DNA of 64,000 bases from Saposhnikovia divaricata. Taxonomy: Eukaryota > Streptophyta > Magnoliopsida > Apiales > Apiaceae. The DNA lies in contig CM071594.1 of NCBI GenBank assembly GCA_036435485.1, forward strand, positions 195,204,216 through 195,268,215. Direction: 5' to 3'. The position numbers and the translations under genes are program-made. The notes beneath the pieces were generated by a model, which was not told where the DNA came from, ran no database searches, and was given only the letters and a program-made list of their open reading frames with translations. Positions 24,401 to 35,363 of the stretch are shown here, piece after piece. The stretch's first letter is position 1; the number at the start of each line of letters is the position of its first letter.

Positions 24401-26736
24401 CTAACATTGCATTGACCTCATTTGTATATTCAGAATCATCCCAATCTTGACCAAATTGTTTTAAACAAAAATCAAGAGCATCATTAGGGTTGATGAATTC
24501 TTGATCAACTATATCATCAATTAAATTGACATCCATAGGTTGATCATAGAGATCATCGGGTTGTTTCCCTATGTGAAAAATATTGAGGTCAATGGTCATG
24601 TTCCCAAATGTTAGTTTCATTAATCCATTTCTACAATTAATCAAAGCATTGGAGGTGGCTAGAAATGGCCTTCCTAGAATGATAGGAATCTGATTCTTAG
24701 GGTTCTTGACCGGTTCGGTTTCTAGGACGACAAAATCAACGGGAAAGAAAAAATCACCTACTTTAATTAGCACGTCTTCAATAATCCCCTTAGGAACCTT
24801 GACAGAACGATCGGCTAATTGAAGTGTGACATTTGTTCTTTGAAGCTCTCCTAAACCTAAGGCTTGATAGACCGAAAATGAAAGCAAGTTCACACTAGCG
24901 CCTAAGTCGAGTAATGCCTTGTCCACGAAGGTATTGCCTATGACACATGAAATTGTAGGACAACCGGGGTCCTTATATTTCACGGGAATCTGGTTCGAAA
25001 GAATTGAGCTCACTTGGGATGTCAAGAAGGCTTTCTTAGGGACGTGAGTAGTTCGCTTATGTGTGCACAAATCTTTTAGACATTTCGCATACGAAGGAAT
25101 TTGTTGAATCGCGTCTAAAAGGGGAATGTTGACTTTGACTTGCTTAAAAACTTCTAAGATCTTGTCCATTTGGGCCGTTTGTTTAGGAGAAATGAGTCGT
25201 TGGGGGTAAGGAGCTTTTGGCTTAAAGACTCGTTCATTAGGTTCTTCGGGGACGGGTTTTGTCCCACTTGTTGATCCTTGTTCCTTAGAACTCTCGGGTT
25301 CAAGATTAGGTTTTGGTTCAGAATTCGATTCGTCTTCTTCGGGAGACTTGTCACCGACATGATTTTCAACTTGCTTACCGGACCTTAAGGAAATGACCGC
25401 GTTCACATTGTGAGGAGGTCTTTGATTGATTGGAAATTTAGGGTTTACCTCGGTTTGACTTGGAAGTTTGTTCTTCTCTCGTTCACAAATGGCGTTGGCT
25501 AATTGGCTCACTTGAACCTCTAACTTAGATATGGCTTGAGTACTAGCATTTAAAATTTGCCTATCTTGAGTCATGGTTTGCATGAAGGTTTGTTGGGATT
25601 GAGCCAAATTAGTCGTTGATTTAAGAAGTGCATCGAGAGTCTTTTCCAAGGAGTTAATTCTCTTATCCGACTCATGAAAGCCGGGTGGGTGGGCGGGTGC
25701 TTGATTTTGATAAGGAATGTGATTTTGAGTCGTGTTTGAGAAAGGAACTTGGTTCGGATAGTTCGGCTTTTGAAAAGATGGTGGAGATTGGAAATTTTGG
25801 CCTTGGTTCCAAGAGAAATTAGGGTGGTTCTTCCACCCGGGATTGTAAGTTGGTGCGAACGGGTCATTCCGAGGTCTCGGTTGGAACATTGCGTTCACTT
25901 GCTCAAAATCGGGACAAGGTTGAGACTCAAAGTTCGAAGAATTAAAATTTGGGTACATAGACATGGGTGGGGGACTACTATGAGTTTCTAGAGCTTCGAG
26001 TCTCCTAGTAAGGGTGGCTAGCTTGGCATCGGTTGCAATATTGTTTCCAATTGAATGTAGACCCCTAGAAGAACTAGATGACTCGTTGGACTTGTGAGGT
26101 TCCCTAGTAGACTCCCACAACATAGTCTTCTCGGCTAATTCCTCGAAAAACTCCCACCCCTCGTCCTCATCTTTCTCCATGAACTTTCCTTGGCACATAG
26201 ATTCCAACAACGCGGTTGTTGGTCCATCTAAGGCCTCATAAACGATCTTACAAAGCCTCCATTTTTCTATTCCGTGGTGGGGGCATTGTGATAAAAGATT
26301 TTTGAAACGATCAAAATATTTCCAAAAAGACTCATTTTCCTTTTGATGAAATTGATTTATCTCGTTTGTAATTCTTGTAGTCTTATGGTTTGGAAAATAT
26401 TTTTTAAGAAAAATTACCACAAATCCCTCCCACGTGGAAATAGAATTAACCGGTAGGCTATACAACCATTTCTTAGCATTTTCTTTAAGCGCAAAATTAA
26501 TGAGTCTAAGCCTAATCGAGTCCTCGGTTAATTGTTGGAGCTTTTGTAAGGCACAAACTTCCTCGAATTCATGAAGAACTCTACGGGTCCTCACCCTCGC
26601 TCCCGTTAAATTTAGGTAACATACTGATGTGGTGAGCTTTGATCTCGAAATTATTACCATTTACGGGAGGAAGAGTGATGCACGAAGGTTGAGCGGAACG
26701 GGTGGGGTAGCAACGGTCCTTAAGAGACAAGGCCAT
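21420..26736 (-). CDS. Athila-like gag-pol polyprotein, one frameshift near the N terminus
   Basis: An open frame of 1746 codons spans 26660 to 21420. Rough residue positions: gag up to 430 (a [19 protein letters not shown] block near 115), protease near 583 ([11 protein letters not shown]), RT near 950-1030 with the FIDD box at about 1028, RNase H near 1180-1260 ([19 protein letters not shown]), the integrase zinc finger near 1390-1425, and the catalytic Asp, Asp, Glu at about 1453, 1513 and 1550. The likely gag start is the ATG at 26736 ([11 protein letters not shown]). That frame stops at about 26588 in ...GEDP and the homologous reading continues one base out of register, consistent with a single-base deletion. 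Apart from this, no stop interrupts the protein. It would make capsid, protease, RT/RNase H and integrase for cytoplasmic particles. Confidence 0.88.
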
Positions 26737-27805
26737 GTTTACTAATGGTTCGGAATTATCTATAGACTCGGAGTCAGAAGAGGAAGAACTCTCAAACGAT
26801 CTCACTAGTCTAGAAGAATTATCCCTAATCCAAATAGTTCGCATAAACCATGTAAGGAAACACGTAGCAAATAAGTGCGATAAATTACAACACACAAAAA
26901 AGAAAGGGTGTAAAATTAAAAGAAAAAAATCCTAAACCTAGGGTTCCCTAATAAAATAACTAGACCTTGCTCCTAACCGTAAGGGCTACCAAAAACTAGG
27001 TAAATCAATAATTATTCGAACCGGCTTGGCCAGGTAGGTGCAAGCATTGCCAAGAGGCTAAACACCAACCTAGACACCAAACCTTAATTGGCCAGGTCAG
27101 CTTTCGCTTTCCTAGACACCAAAAAGTAAGAATAATTAAAGATTACTTCGTTTCTTAAGCACCTTCCTAATTGAGCGCGAATTCCTAGGGGCCAAGTCTA
27201 ATTAATTTTATTAAAAGGCTAGGGAATGCAAAATGAGGAATTAAATGGTTTTTGGGCTAAGGAAAGAGTGATGAAATCCCTTCCCTTATCTTGTAGTGGA
27301 ATTGCCCTTAATGTTTATTTACAAAATGATGCAACAAACAATGATATATACAAAAATTATAAACAAATATGGATGCTTACACTACGTGATTTAACTAAAG
27401 AAAAGAAAGAATTTAACGTACCTTGGGGTCCTCCAGCAATCACCACAATTATAGGTACGAAAAATTAAAAACAAAAAAATAAAAAATCTAGATGATGTGC
27501 CATAAGTGATTAAATGCATGATGCAACAATTATGTATTTACAACTAATTTTTTTGGATTTTTAATTTTTCAATTTTTTGTGATTTTTGAATTTTTTTTGA
27601 TTTTTTTGTATTTTTCTAAAATAACAAAGGGCGAAAAGAGTGAGATACGGTTACCGAAGCTTGCTTTCCATGATTTCCAATTTTTCCACGCTTCGTTGAG
27701 AAGAGTTCCGAAATCTCAAGCTTTCCTAAAAAGAACGAAATAAAAAATTAAGACAAGAAATAAAACTAACTCGAAAAATTAAAAATTAAGGCGCGAATAA
27801 TAATT
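26737..27805 (-). other. Leader region of element C
   Basis: Non-coding sequence between the primer site and gag, read on the minus strand. The part near 27420-27800 is shared with element A's leader (17463-17914). The small frames on either strand are not conserved. I see no splice or regulatory motif that I can defend. Confidence 0.6.
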
Positions 27806-27828
27806 AGTCCCCGGCAGCGGCGCCAAAA
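27806..27828 (-). other. Primer binding site of element C (tRNA-Asp type)
   Basis: On the minus strand the sequence reads TGGCGCCGCTGCCGGGGAC preceded by a short T run, two bases after the LTR end. This is the standard primer site of Athila/Tat elements. Confidence 0.9.
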
Positions 27829-27830
27829 AC

Positions 27831-29017
27831 TTGTTGTGCTAAAAATAATGAAGACATTTGAATCGCAAGCGCACAATTCGTTTCGATGTAATATTTGTGA
27901 TTCGTTCCTCGGAGACTAATATTTTCGCAATCCTTTATTTTTAATTTAATCGAATTAGAACGATTTGGTTTTTGGATGATTTTGATTTACCCTAATTAAT
28001 TACTAAATGAAAATCTAATTATTCTAAAACTTAATTAATCTAGAATTATTCTAAGAATTATAAAATTATTCTAAAATTAAATTATTCTAAAAATTCTAAT
28101 TTAAAACTAAATTTTATTCTAAAACATTTTTTTTATTTAAATTTGAATTAAAAATTAATTACAGAAAATTTTGGAAGAATTCGACATAACCCATTTGTAA
28201 ATATGCCTAGCCAAAAATACAACCAATCACAGAATACGAACCAAATTAAATCACAATACAAAATCAGCTTGGCAATCTTGTAAACAGGATGCACACTTGG
28301 TAATAATAAACCCACTAAGAACTCAGTAACTAAAATCAACACAGACTAGCAATTAGCAGCAACAGTAGTATAGACTTGCAGAAAACAGGACTAGACGTTT
28401 CAGTAAAAAAAAAAACTCGACTGACTTTGCATCACAAAATGCTCATCACAGTTACAAGACTATCAATCACACAACTTCACAAACGAAACAGGCCACAAAC
28501 AAAACACAATCAAAACCCAGAAATTAAAAACCAAAACAAGATTTAAACACTACTCGGCTGTTAACTTGGTAAAAAGAAACTCAGACTTGAAACTCGGCAA
28601 CTCATTAAACAACAAAACTCGTTTACACAGCATAATCACAACCATTACAGTTAACAACCAAGCCATTCAACAAAACCAGAAACAAAACCATTCGACTCAA
28701 CTTGCAATTAAAAACTCAGAACTATCAACCGTCCTAAAACAAAAAAAAAATGATGGGGGAAAGGGAAATTAAACCAAGAGACGAACAAGAACCAAACAGC
28801 GCACACAGAAACAGTGAACAGAACTACAGGATCAGCAGATTACAATACGAACGAAGACACAACAATTAGAACAAAACAAAACTTGACAAAAACTCGGACT
28901 GATTAAACTCCACGAAATCGCTGCTACTCAGCGATTCTTCACTGAAATGGGGGAAGGGAAAATGGCGCGGTTTGTGTGAGAAGGAGGGAATTCGCGGGGA
29001 AAGAAAAGATGGGAGAG

Positions 29018-29060
<43 letters not shown>

Positions 29061-30026
29061 AAGTGATGGGGTTTAAAATATACAGGGGAGGCTGTGTGTA
29101 TTTGTGGACAAGAAGAGGGGAAATATAAGGTCGTGGTTGAAGAAAAGAAAATCTGGTTGCTCGATTCTGTGCTTGTTCGAATAAGAAAGAGACAGGGGAA
29201 AATAAAATTGTACTAATGCTTCGAAAAAAAAAAAAACGAGATAAAAAAATACTAGAGATTAATAAAACTATTTTTTTTGTTTTGTTTTTTTAAATAAATA
29301 CGAAAATAAAATTTAACTACGAAATTAAAATTAAACTACAACGATGATTTGAAATAAATGGCCCACGATAAAATGGATTTTTAAAGGGGCAAAATTACGA
29401 ATTAAAACTACGAACAAGAAATTAAAGTTTCGTTATTTTCAACCCCAAGTGGTTAGCAATGGGATTTACGAAAATAACGAAACAAGGCAACAATAACGAA
29501 AGAGCAAGACAAGAAGTAAAGAAAATAAAAATTGCATTAATTATAATAAGAGTGTTTACAAGATTTGAAACTAAGAAAATAAAACTACCCTAAAATCTAA
29601 GTTACTAAATACAAGGGGGGTGAGGAGGTATTTATAGGATAGGAATTAGGGTTAAGGGGGGTGTTGGGTAAATCCCCACCATACATTTGGGTTGTGTGGT
29701 GGTGAAATCCTAGCCATCTATTTGATTCCTTCCGCCTTAAGCTTTGAAGAGTTGATCTTGGCCATACACTTTGCTAATGTGTTGGGATGATCTCCACCTT
29801 CCACTTGTCTTGAAATATTCCTTTTGCTTCAAGCTCCTAATTCTTTTCCTTCTTTCATTTTTGGTCCTTTTTCTTCCTCCTTTTTCCCTTCCTTGCACTT
29901 TATTTATTTATTTTGTCATTTCTTTATTTATTTACGATTTTCCTGAAATTCAATAAAATAAAATATTAAAACATGAGTTCAAGCAATAAATAGGTAGATA
30001 AAATATGCAAAAATATGCACTTATCA
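27831..30026 (-). repeat. Element C 5' LTR, complete (2196 bp)
   Basis: On the minus strand it runs TGATAAGTGCA to TAGCACAACA, with the primer site following. It contains a TATAAATA box (29629-29636) and a (GA)n run (29020-29056). The first ~140 bp resemble element A's LTR closely, so A and C belong to one family, but the middle is diverged. The frame at 28566-28772 is LTR sequence. Confidence 0.9.
29629..29636 (-). promoter_or_regulatory. TATA box in element C 5' LTR
   Basis: TATAAATA on the minus strand, at the position equivalent to the box in element A. It probably drives gag-pol at 26736 and below. Confidence 0.55.
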
Positions 30027-30925
30027 ATTAACATCCTCGGGTGGAGTCTCCCATTTAGAACAAATGTCGTCCAACTCTCTCATCATCTCTTCCGAGGTCA
30101 TATCCCTTAACGACTCAATATACTCTTGATTAGACGTAGAGTTGACTTTAAACTCCTCTTTGAGAAGAGACTCAATCTCAATATCCTCAATGTTTGACCA
30201 ATTAACAATGTCATCAACAAGATTAAACCCTATTGTTTGTTCATAAAGCTCATTGGGTTCTTTTCCGACATTAAAGATGTTACGGTTAATTGTCATATTA
30301 CCAAAAGTGAGTTTCATCGAACCATCCCTACAATTAATCAAGGCATTGGATGTAGTAAGAAAAGGTCGTCCTAGAATGATCGGGATTTGGTTCTTAGGAT
30401 TCGTGACAGGTTGAGTCTCGAGGACAACAAAATCAACCGGAAAGATAAATTCACCAACCTTAATTAACACATCCTCAATTATTCCCTTAGGCATTTTGAC
30501 AGAACGATCGACTAATTGAATTGTCATGTTCGTCTTTTGAAGTTCGCCTAAACCTAGGGCTTGATAGACCGAAAATGGAAGAAGATTCACACTCGCTCCA
30601 AAAAAGTATTTCCTATGATACATGAAATTGTAGGACAACCGGGGTCCTTATATTTCACAAGAATTTGGTTTGAAATAATTGAACTAACATGAGAAGTCAA
30701 AAAGGCTTTCTTAGGGACGTGGGTGGAACGTTTGTGAGAACGTAAATCTTTTAGACACTTGGCATAAGAGGGAATTTGTTGAATGGCATCTAAAAGAGGA
30801 ATGTTGATCTCGACTTGTTTGAAAACTTCCAAAATCTTTTCTATTTGAGGAGATTGTTTGTTTGAAAGGAGTCTTTGAGGATAAGGAGCTTTAGGCTTAA
30901 AGACTCGTTCGTTAGACACAGGCAA
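30027..30925 (-). pseudogene. Athila-like gag-protease fragment (element D)
   Basis: Two overlapping minus-strand frames read as the end of gag and the protease region: [10 protein letters not shown] and [11 protein letters not shown] in the upper part, then [20 protein letters not shown] and PIILGRPFL. Against element C, a stretch of about 23 bases is missing just before GASVNLL; this removes the catalytic Asp-Leu and shifts the frame. The lower end runs straight into element C's LTR and its stop codon is the LTR's first TGA. Element C therefore inserted into this older copy in the same orientation. The upper end at about 30925 is abrupt. Confidence 0.8.
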
Positions 30926-32083
30926 GGAGCTTTATTTAAAATTCGATTGTTAAACCACTTTCAAATTCCCTAACGAACAAAATCGCGATTTTAACCACTT
31001 AAAACGAAGATAATCAAGCAAGGAGTCCAGATATGTGGTTAATTCGTGATTAATAGCAAGATTTGAGACGAAAAATGGGCATGAATTCGACTTGGTTTGT
31101 GTGTGTATCGTATGTATATGTTTTGGTACTCTAAGACTTAACTTGAGAGTATTACTTAAAATGAAACTAAGACTTAACTTAACTTAGCTACTATCTATAT
31201 ATACTAACTGTTGAATAAGACTTAAAAAGAGAACTATTAAGACTTAACTATATTAAGACAAATAAGACTTAAAAATACATACATACGAATAAGACTTAAA
31301 AATAAGTAATTAAGACTTAATTAACTTACAGGTGATTAAGACTTAATTTACACTGACTAATGAATATGACTTAAAAATTATTAAGACATAACTGATATGT
31401 ACATCGAATATGACTTAATTAAAACTAAGATTAAATTAAGACTTAATATTAACAAGACTTAAAAAAAACTGTTACTAATAAGACTTAACTAATAAAACTG
31501 ACAAGACTTAAATTGAATAAGACTTAATCTAAAAACAGGTGAATAAGACTTAATCTAAAAACAGATGAATAAGACTTAATTTAAACTGACCTGCGAATAT
31601 GACTTAGATTTAAAATCTCGGTAAGACTTAACCTGTTTAAGTCATACCGATTTTAAATTAAGTCATATTGACTGTTTTTCCTAATTTTAAGTCATATTAA
31701 TTTAAAATAAACATTAAAAATACTATAAAATATACAATTAACTTATAAAAATAACAAAAATATTATATAAAATTAAACAAATAATAAAAATAATTATACA
31801 TACCATATGCTAACCTATTAACGAAAACACAGCAATATTAACAGGACAAACATTACAAAACATATGATAAATTAATTAATAAAATAGAAATAAATATCTA
31901 CAAATATTCTAAAAATACAACAGTATGAAGTATTAAATATTATGAATAAACAAAGTGAAAAATAATTAAACAAACAAGAAAATCAGATGGTAAAATAATA
32001 ATAAAAGTGATTTCAAACAACAAATATTCACAGAATAATCACTTGCAAAATTATTAAAGATCAAATTTCAGATATTAATAGTA
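30926..32083. repeat. AT-rich segment with TAAGACTTA array, between D and K
   Basis: No gene is present. From about 31128 to 31697 the decamer TAAGACTTAA recurs about 14 times exactly, with around seven variants (TATGACTTAA, CAAGACTTAA, TAAGACATAA) and three inverted copies near the end. The same motif recurs about ten times in the LTR of element K (38268-38511), upstream of that LTR's TATA box. The flanks 30926-31127 and 31698-32083 are AT-rich and unassigned. The segment may be a rearranged or expanded piece of a K-family LTR. Confidence 0.6.
31128..31697 (-). repeat. TAAGACTTA interspersed array
   Basis: TAAG-A-CTTA is a palindrome around one central base, the form expected of a site for a dimeric DNA-binding protein. 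Spacing is irregular (about 15-40 bp), so this is not a simple tandem repeat. The closing part (tcggtaagactta, then aagtcataccga) is close to 38426-38452 in K's LTR. The strand is given as that of K by inference. Confidence 0.65.
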
Positions 32084-35000
32084 TTAATTACTAGGACTGT
32101 TTAACATACCCAATTCACTAACAATTCTAGTGAATGAGGATTCATTAAGCGACTTAGTAAAAATATCTGCAGTTTGATCTCCAGATCCTACAAATAGTAG
32201 TTCCACTGTACCATTCATTACATGCTCTCTTATAAAATGATACCTTATGTCAATGTGCTTTGTCCTTTAGTGCTGCACAGGATTGCTTGCAATTGCTATG
32301 GCACTTGTATTATCACATAAAATAGGAATATTTTCCAATACAATGCCATAGTCCATTAATTGATTCCTTATCCATAAGATCTGAGCACAACAGCTTCCAG
32401 CAGCTATATATTCAGTTTCGGCTGTAGAGTTGGAAACTGTTTGCTGTTTCTTACTGAACCAGGATACCAATCTTCCACCTAGGTATTGACAACTCCCAGA
32501 TGTACTTTTCCTGTCTACAACACTTCCTGCATAGTCAGAATCTGTATATCCAATTAAAGTAAAACCAGTTTCATTAGGGTACCAGATGCCTAAATTAGGC
32601 GTACCCTTTAGATATCTTAAGATTCTTTTGACAGCAGTGAGATGGATTTCTTTAGGGTTCGCTTGGAACCTTGCACACAAGCATGTGGCAAACATTATAT
32701 CTGGTCTACTAGCAGTTAGATAAAGCAATGAGCCAATCATACCTCTATAGCCTGTGATATCTACCTTGGCAGAACTTTCACATAAACCAATTTTGAGAGC
32801 TATAGTTGATGGTGTCTTTGCTGATGAGCACTCCTCCATGTGTGATATTTTTTGAGGAGCTCCTTAATGTACTTGGATTGACAAATAAATATTCCATCTT
32901 GTCTCTGACTTATTTGTAATCCAAGAAAGAATTTCAATTCTCCCATCATGCTCATTTCAAACCTACCCTGCATTAACTTAGAAAACTTCTTGCACAGAAG
33001 TTCATTAGTAGACCCAAATATAATATCATCCACATAGACTTGGACTAGTATTATATCATTCTTATGTCTTTTAGTGAAGAGAGTTTTGTCTATGACACCT
33101 CTTATAAAACCATTTTCTAATAGAAATTTAGAAAGAGTGTCATACCATTTTCTTGGGGCTTGCTTAAGACCATAGATAGCTTTGTAAGAAAATAGACATA
33201 GTCCAGATGATCTTGATCTTCAAAACCAGGAGGCTGTTCTACATACACTTCTTCATCTAGCTTACCATTCAGAAAGGCACTCTTGACATCCATTTGATAA
33301 ACTTTGAATCTTGAATAGGATGCAAATGCCAAGAATATTCTGATGGCCTCAAGTCTTGCCACTGGAGCATAGGTCTCGTCATAATCAATGCCTTCAGCTT
33401 GAGAATAACCTTTAGCTACCAGTCTTGCTTTGTTTCTTATCACAGTGCCATCTTCATCTAGTTTGTTTCTGAATACCCATCTTGTGTCCACCACTTTTCT
33501 ATCTTTAGGTCTGGGTACCAGCTTCCATACTTCTAGTTGCTTAAATTGATTGAGTTCATCTTGCATAGCAATCACCCAATCAGGATCAGATAGAGCTTCT
33601 TCTACTTTCTTAGGTTCCATGACAGAAAGGAACCCAGAATAGTTACATTGATTTTGATAAGCTCTTCTTGTTTTTACACCAACATCTGGATCACCAAGAA
33701 TCAGCTCAAAAGGATGAGCTCTATTCCAAAGAGTTTGTCTGGGAAGAATTGATCTTGACGATTCGCCTTGTTCTTCAGTATGATGTTGAGTATGACTTGT
33801 TGACCCTTCATTATCTCCCCCTGAGTTGTTGCCAGTTTGACTTGTTGATGGTTCAAGAGTATCAGGGGTGTCTTGAAAATTATCATTGTTTTCACCAGCA
33901 TCACCTTGATCATTACCACCAACATTTGGATTATTATTATTAGCAACAACGTCAGGTTGATTGTCATCATCTGAATCTGAGTCTGACATATCATCAAACT
34001 TAAGCTTTTCAGATGGATCTTCATTTTGGATATTTGGGAGTTTTGTGTCATCAAATGTAACATTGACACTTTCCAAAGTTTTCTGTTGATCAATAAGATA
34101 CACCTTGTAGGCTCTTCTAGTATAACCAATAAATATTGCTTCATGTGCTTTTTCTTCAAATTTACCACCTTGATCATCTCCTTCTTTCAGCACAAAGCAT
34201 TTTGTCCCAAATACATGGAAGTACTTGAGAGTTGGTTTCTTGTCATGTAGAGCTTCATATGGTGTCTTCATTAAGTCTTTATTGATAAGTGTTCGATTCT
34301 GGGTATAGCATGCAGTGTTGACAGCTTTAGCCCAAAAGCTCAATGGAAGCCTTGATTCACTTAGCATTGTACGTGCAGCTTCAATCAAGGTTCTATTCTT
34401 TCTTTCAACTACCCCATTTTGCTGAGGAGTTCTGGGAGCCGAGAACTGTCTAGTTATACCCTTTTCAGTGCAAAAGTCATTTAGAACTGCATTCTTGAAT
34501 TCAGTTCCGTTGTCTGACCTTATAGCTCTTACTGGACGATTAGAATCCAGCTCAATTAACTTAATGTGATCAACTACCAGTTGTGGAGTTTCATATTTTG
34601 AGTTCAGAAATAGTACCCATGTGAATTTTGAGAAATCATCAACAATCACTAGAGCATATCTTTTCCTTGACATAGACATCACACTAACTGGACCAAACAA
34701 ATCCATATGGAGAAGTTGTAATGGTTCAGTTATTGATGATATGTTAGTGCTCCTGTGAGTTGCCCTTTTTAACTTCCCTTTTTGACAAGCATCACATAGA
34801 CCTTCCTGTGTAAATTCAATCGAAGGTAAACCTCTCACCAACTCTCTTTTCACTAGAGAATTCATTGTTTTAAAGTTTAGGTGAGAAAGTTTCTTGTGCC
34901 ATAACCAACTTTCATCAGTGGATGCCTTTGAATAAAAACATCTAATTTCTTCTGTGCTTCCAGAATTCATATTGGCTATGTACAAGTTTCCTTTTCTTAC

Positions 35001-35363
35001 TCCAGTCAACTGTGGCCTTTCATTTCTCTTGTGTGATATTAGACAATTCTTCTTGTTGAAATGAACTTCATAACCTTTGTCACAGAATTGACTAATACTG
35101 AGCAAATTGTGCTCAAGGCCGTTCACAAAAGAGACATTTTCAATGATAACATTTCCAGCTTCTAATCTGCCATATCCATCAGTTTTACCTTTGCTGTTAT
35201 CTCCAAAGGTAACGACTGGGTCGGCCTTCTCCACCACATTTGTCAGCAGGGCTTTATCTCCGGTCATATGCCTTGAACATCCACTGTCCAGAATCCACAT
35301 GACTCGTTCAACCTGTTTCAAACCCTGCAATGACAAATTGGTTAGACTTTCTTCGGAACCCAA
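32084..35363 (-). pseudogene. Copia pol of element K (protease-integrase-RT-RNase H), broken
   Basis: From 35363 downward: protease ([14 protein letters not shown]), integrase with its zinc finger ([10 protein letters not shown]...CDACQKGK) and catalytic [24 protein letters not shown], then RT starting [12 protein letters not shown] and [12 protein letters not shown] frame change near 33190 moves the RT to another frame that carries YVDDIIFGS (near 33020). A further frame change near 32830 leads into RNase H (YTDSDYAG, TAETEYIA, CDNTSAI). A stop at 32267 (after NPVQH) precedes 61 more in-frame codons to 32084. The key active-site residues all persist; only the frames are broken. Confidence 0.87.

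Larger units (their letters stand above)
17915..30026 (-). mobile_element. Athila-like Ty3-gypsy element C, nearly intact, 3' LTR truncated
   Basis: On the minus strand, in order: 5' LTR (30026 down to 27831), tRNA-Asp primer site, leader, gag-pol, a 1.8-kb 3' non-coding region, purine tract and a 3' LTR that lacks its last roughly 537 bp. The polyprotein and primer site place it in the Athila group of plant Ty3-gypsy elements. Only one frame error is seen in gag-pol. A 5-bp duplication cannot be tested because the low-coordinate end is deleted. Confidence 0.87.

Noticed and set aside
22377..25991. Several 80-125 codon frames on the + strand opposite Athila gag-pol
   Set aside because: They are antisense shadows of a well-supported coding frame.
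31128..31697. The TAAGACTTA array as a CRISPR-like repeat
   Set aside because: The spacing is irregular, the units are only 9-10 bp, the spacers are AT-rich and related, and the context is a plant retrotransposon.
33668..34250. Frames of 74-158 codons overlapping K's integrase-RT linker
   Set aside because: They are alternate-frame shadows caused by the Asp/Asn/Ser-rich linker coding sequence.
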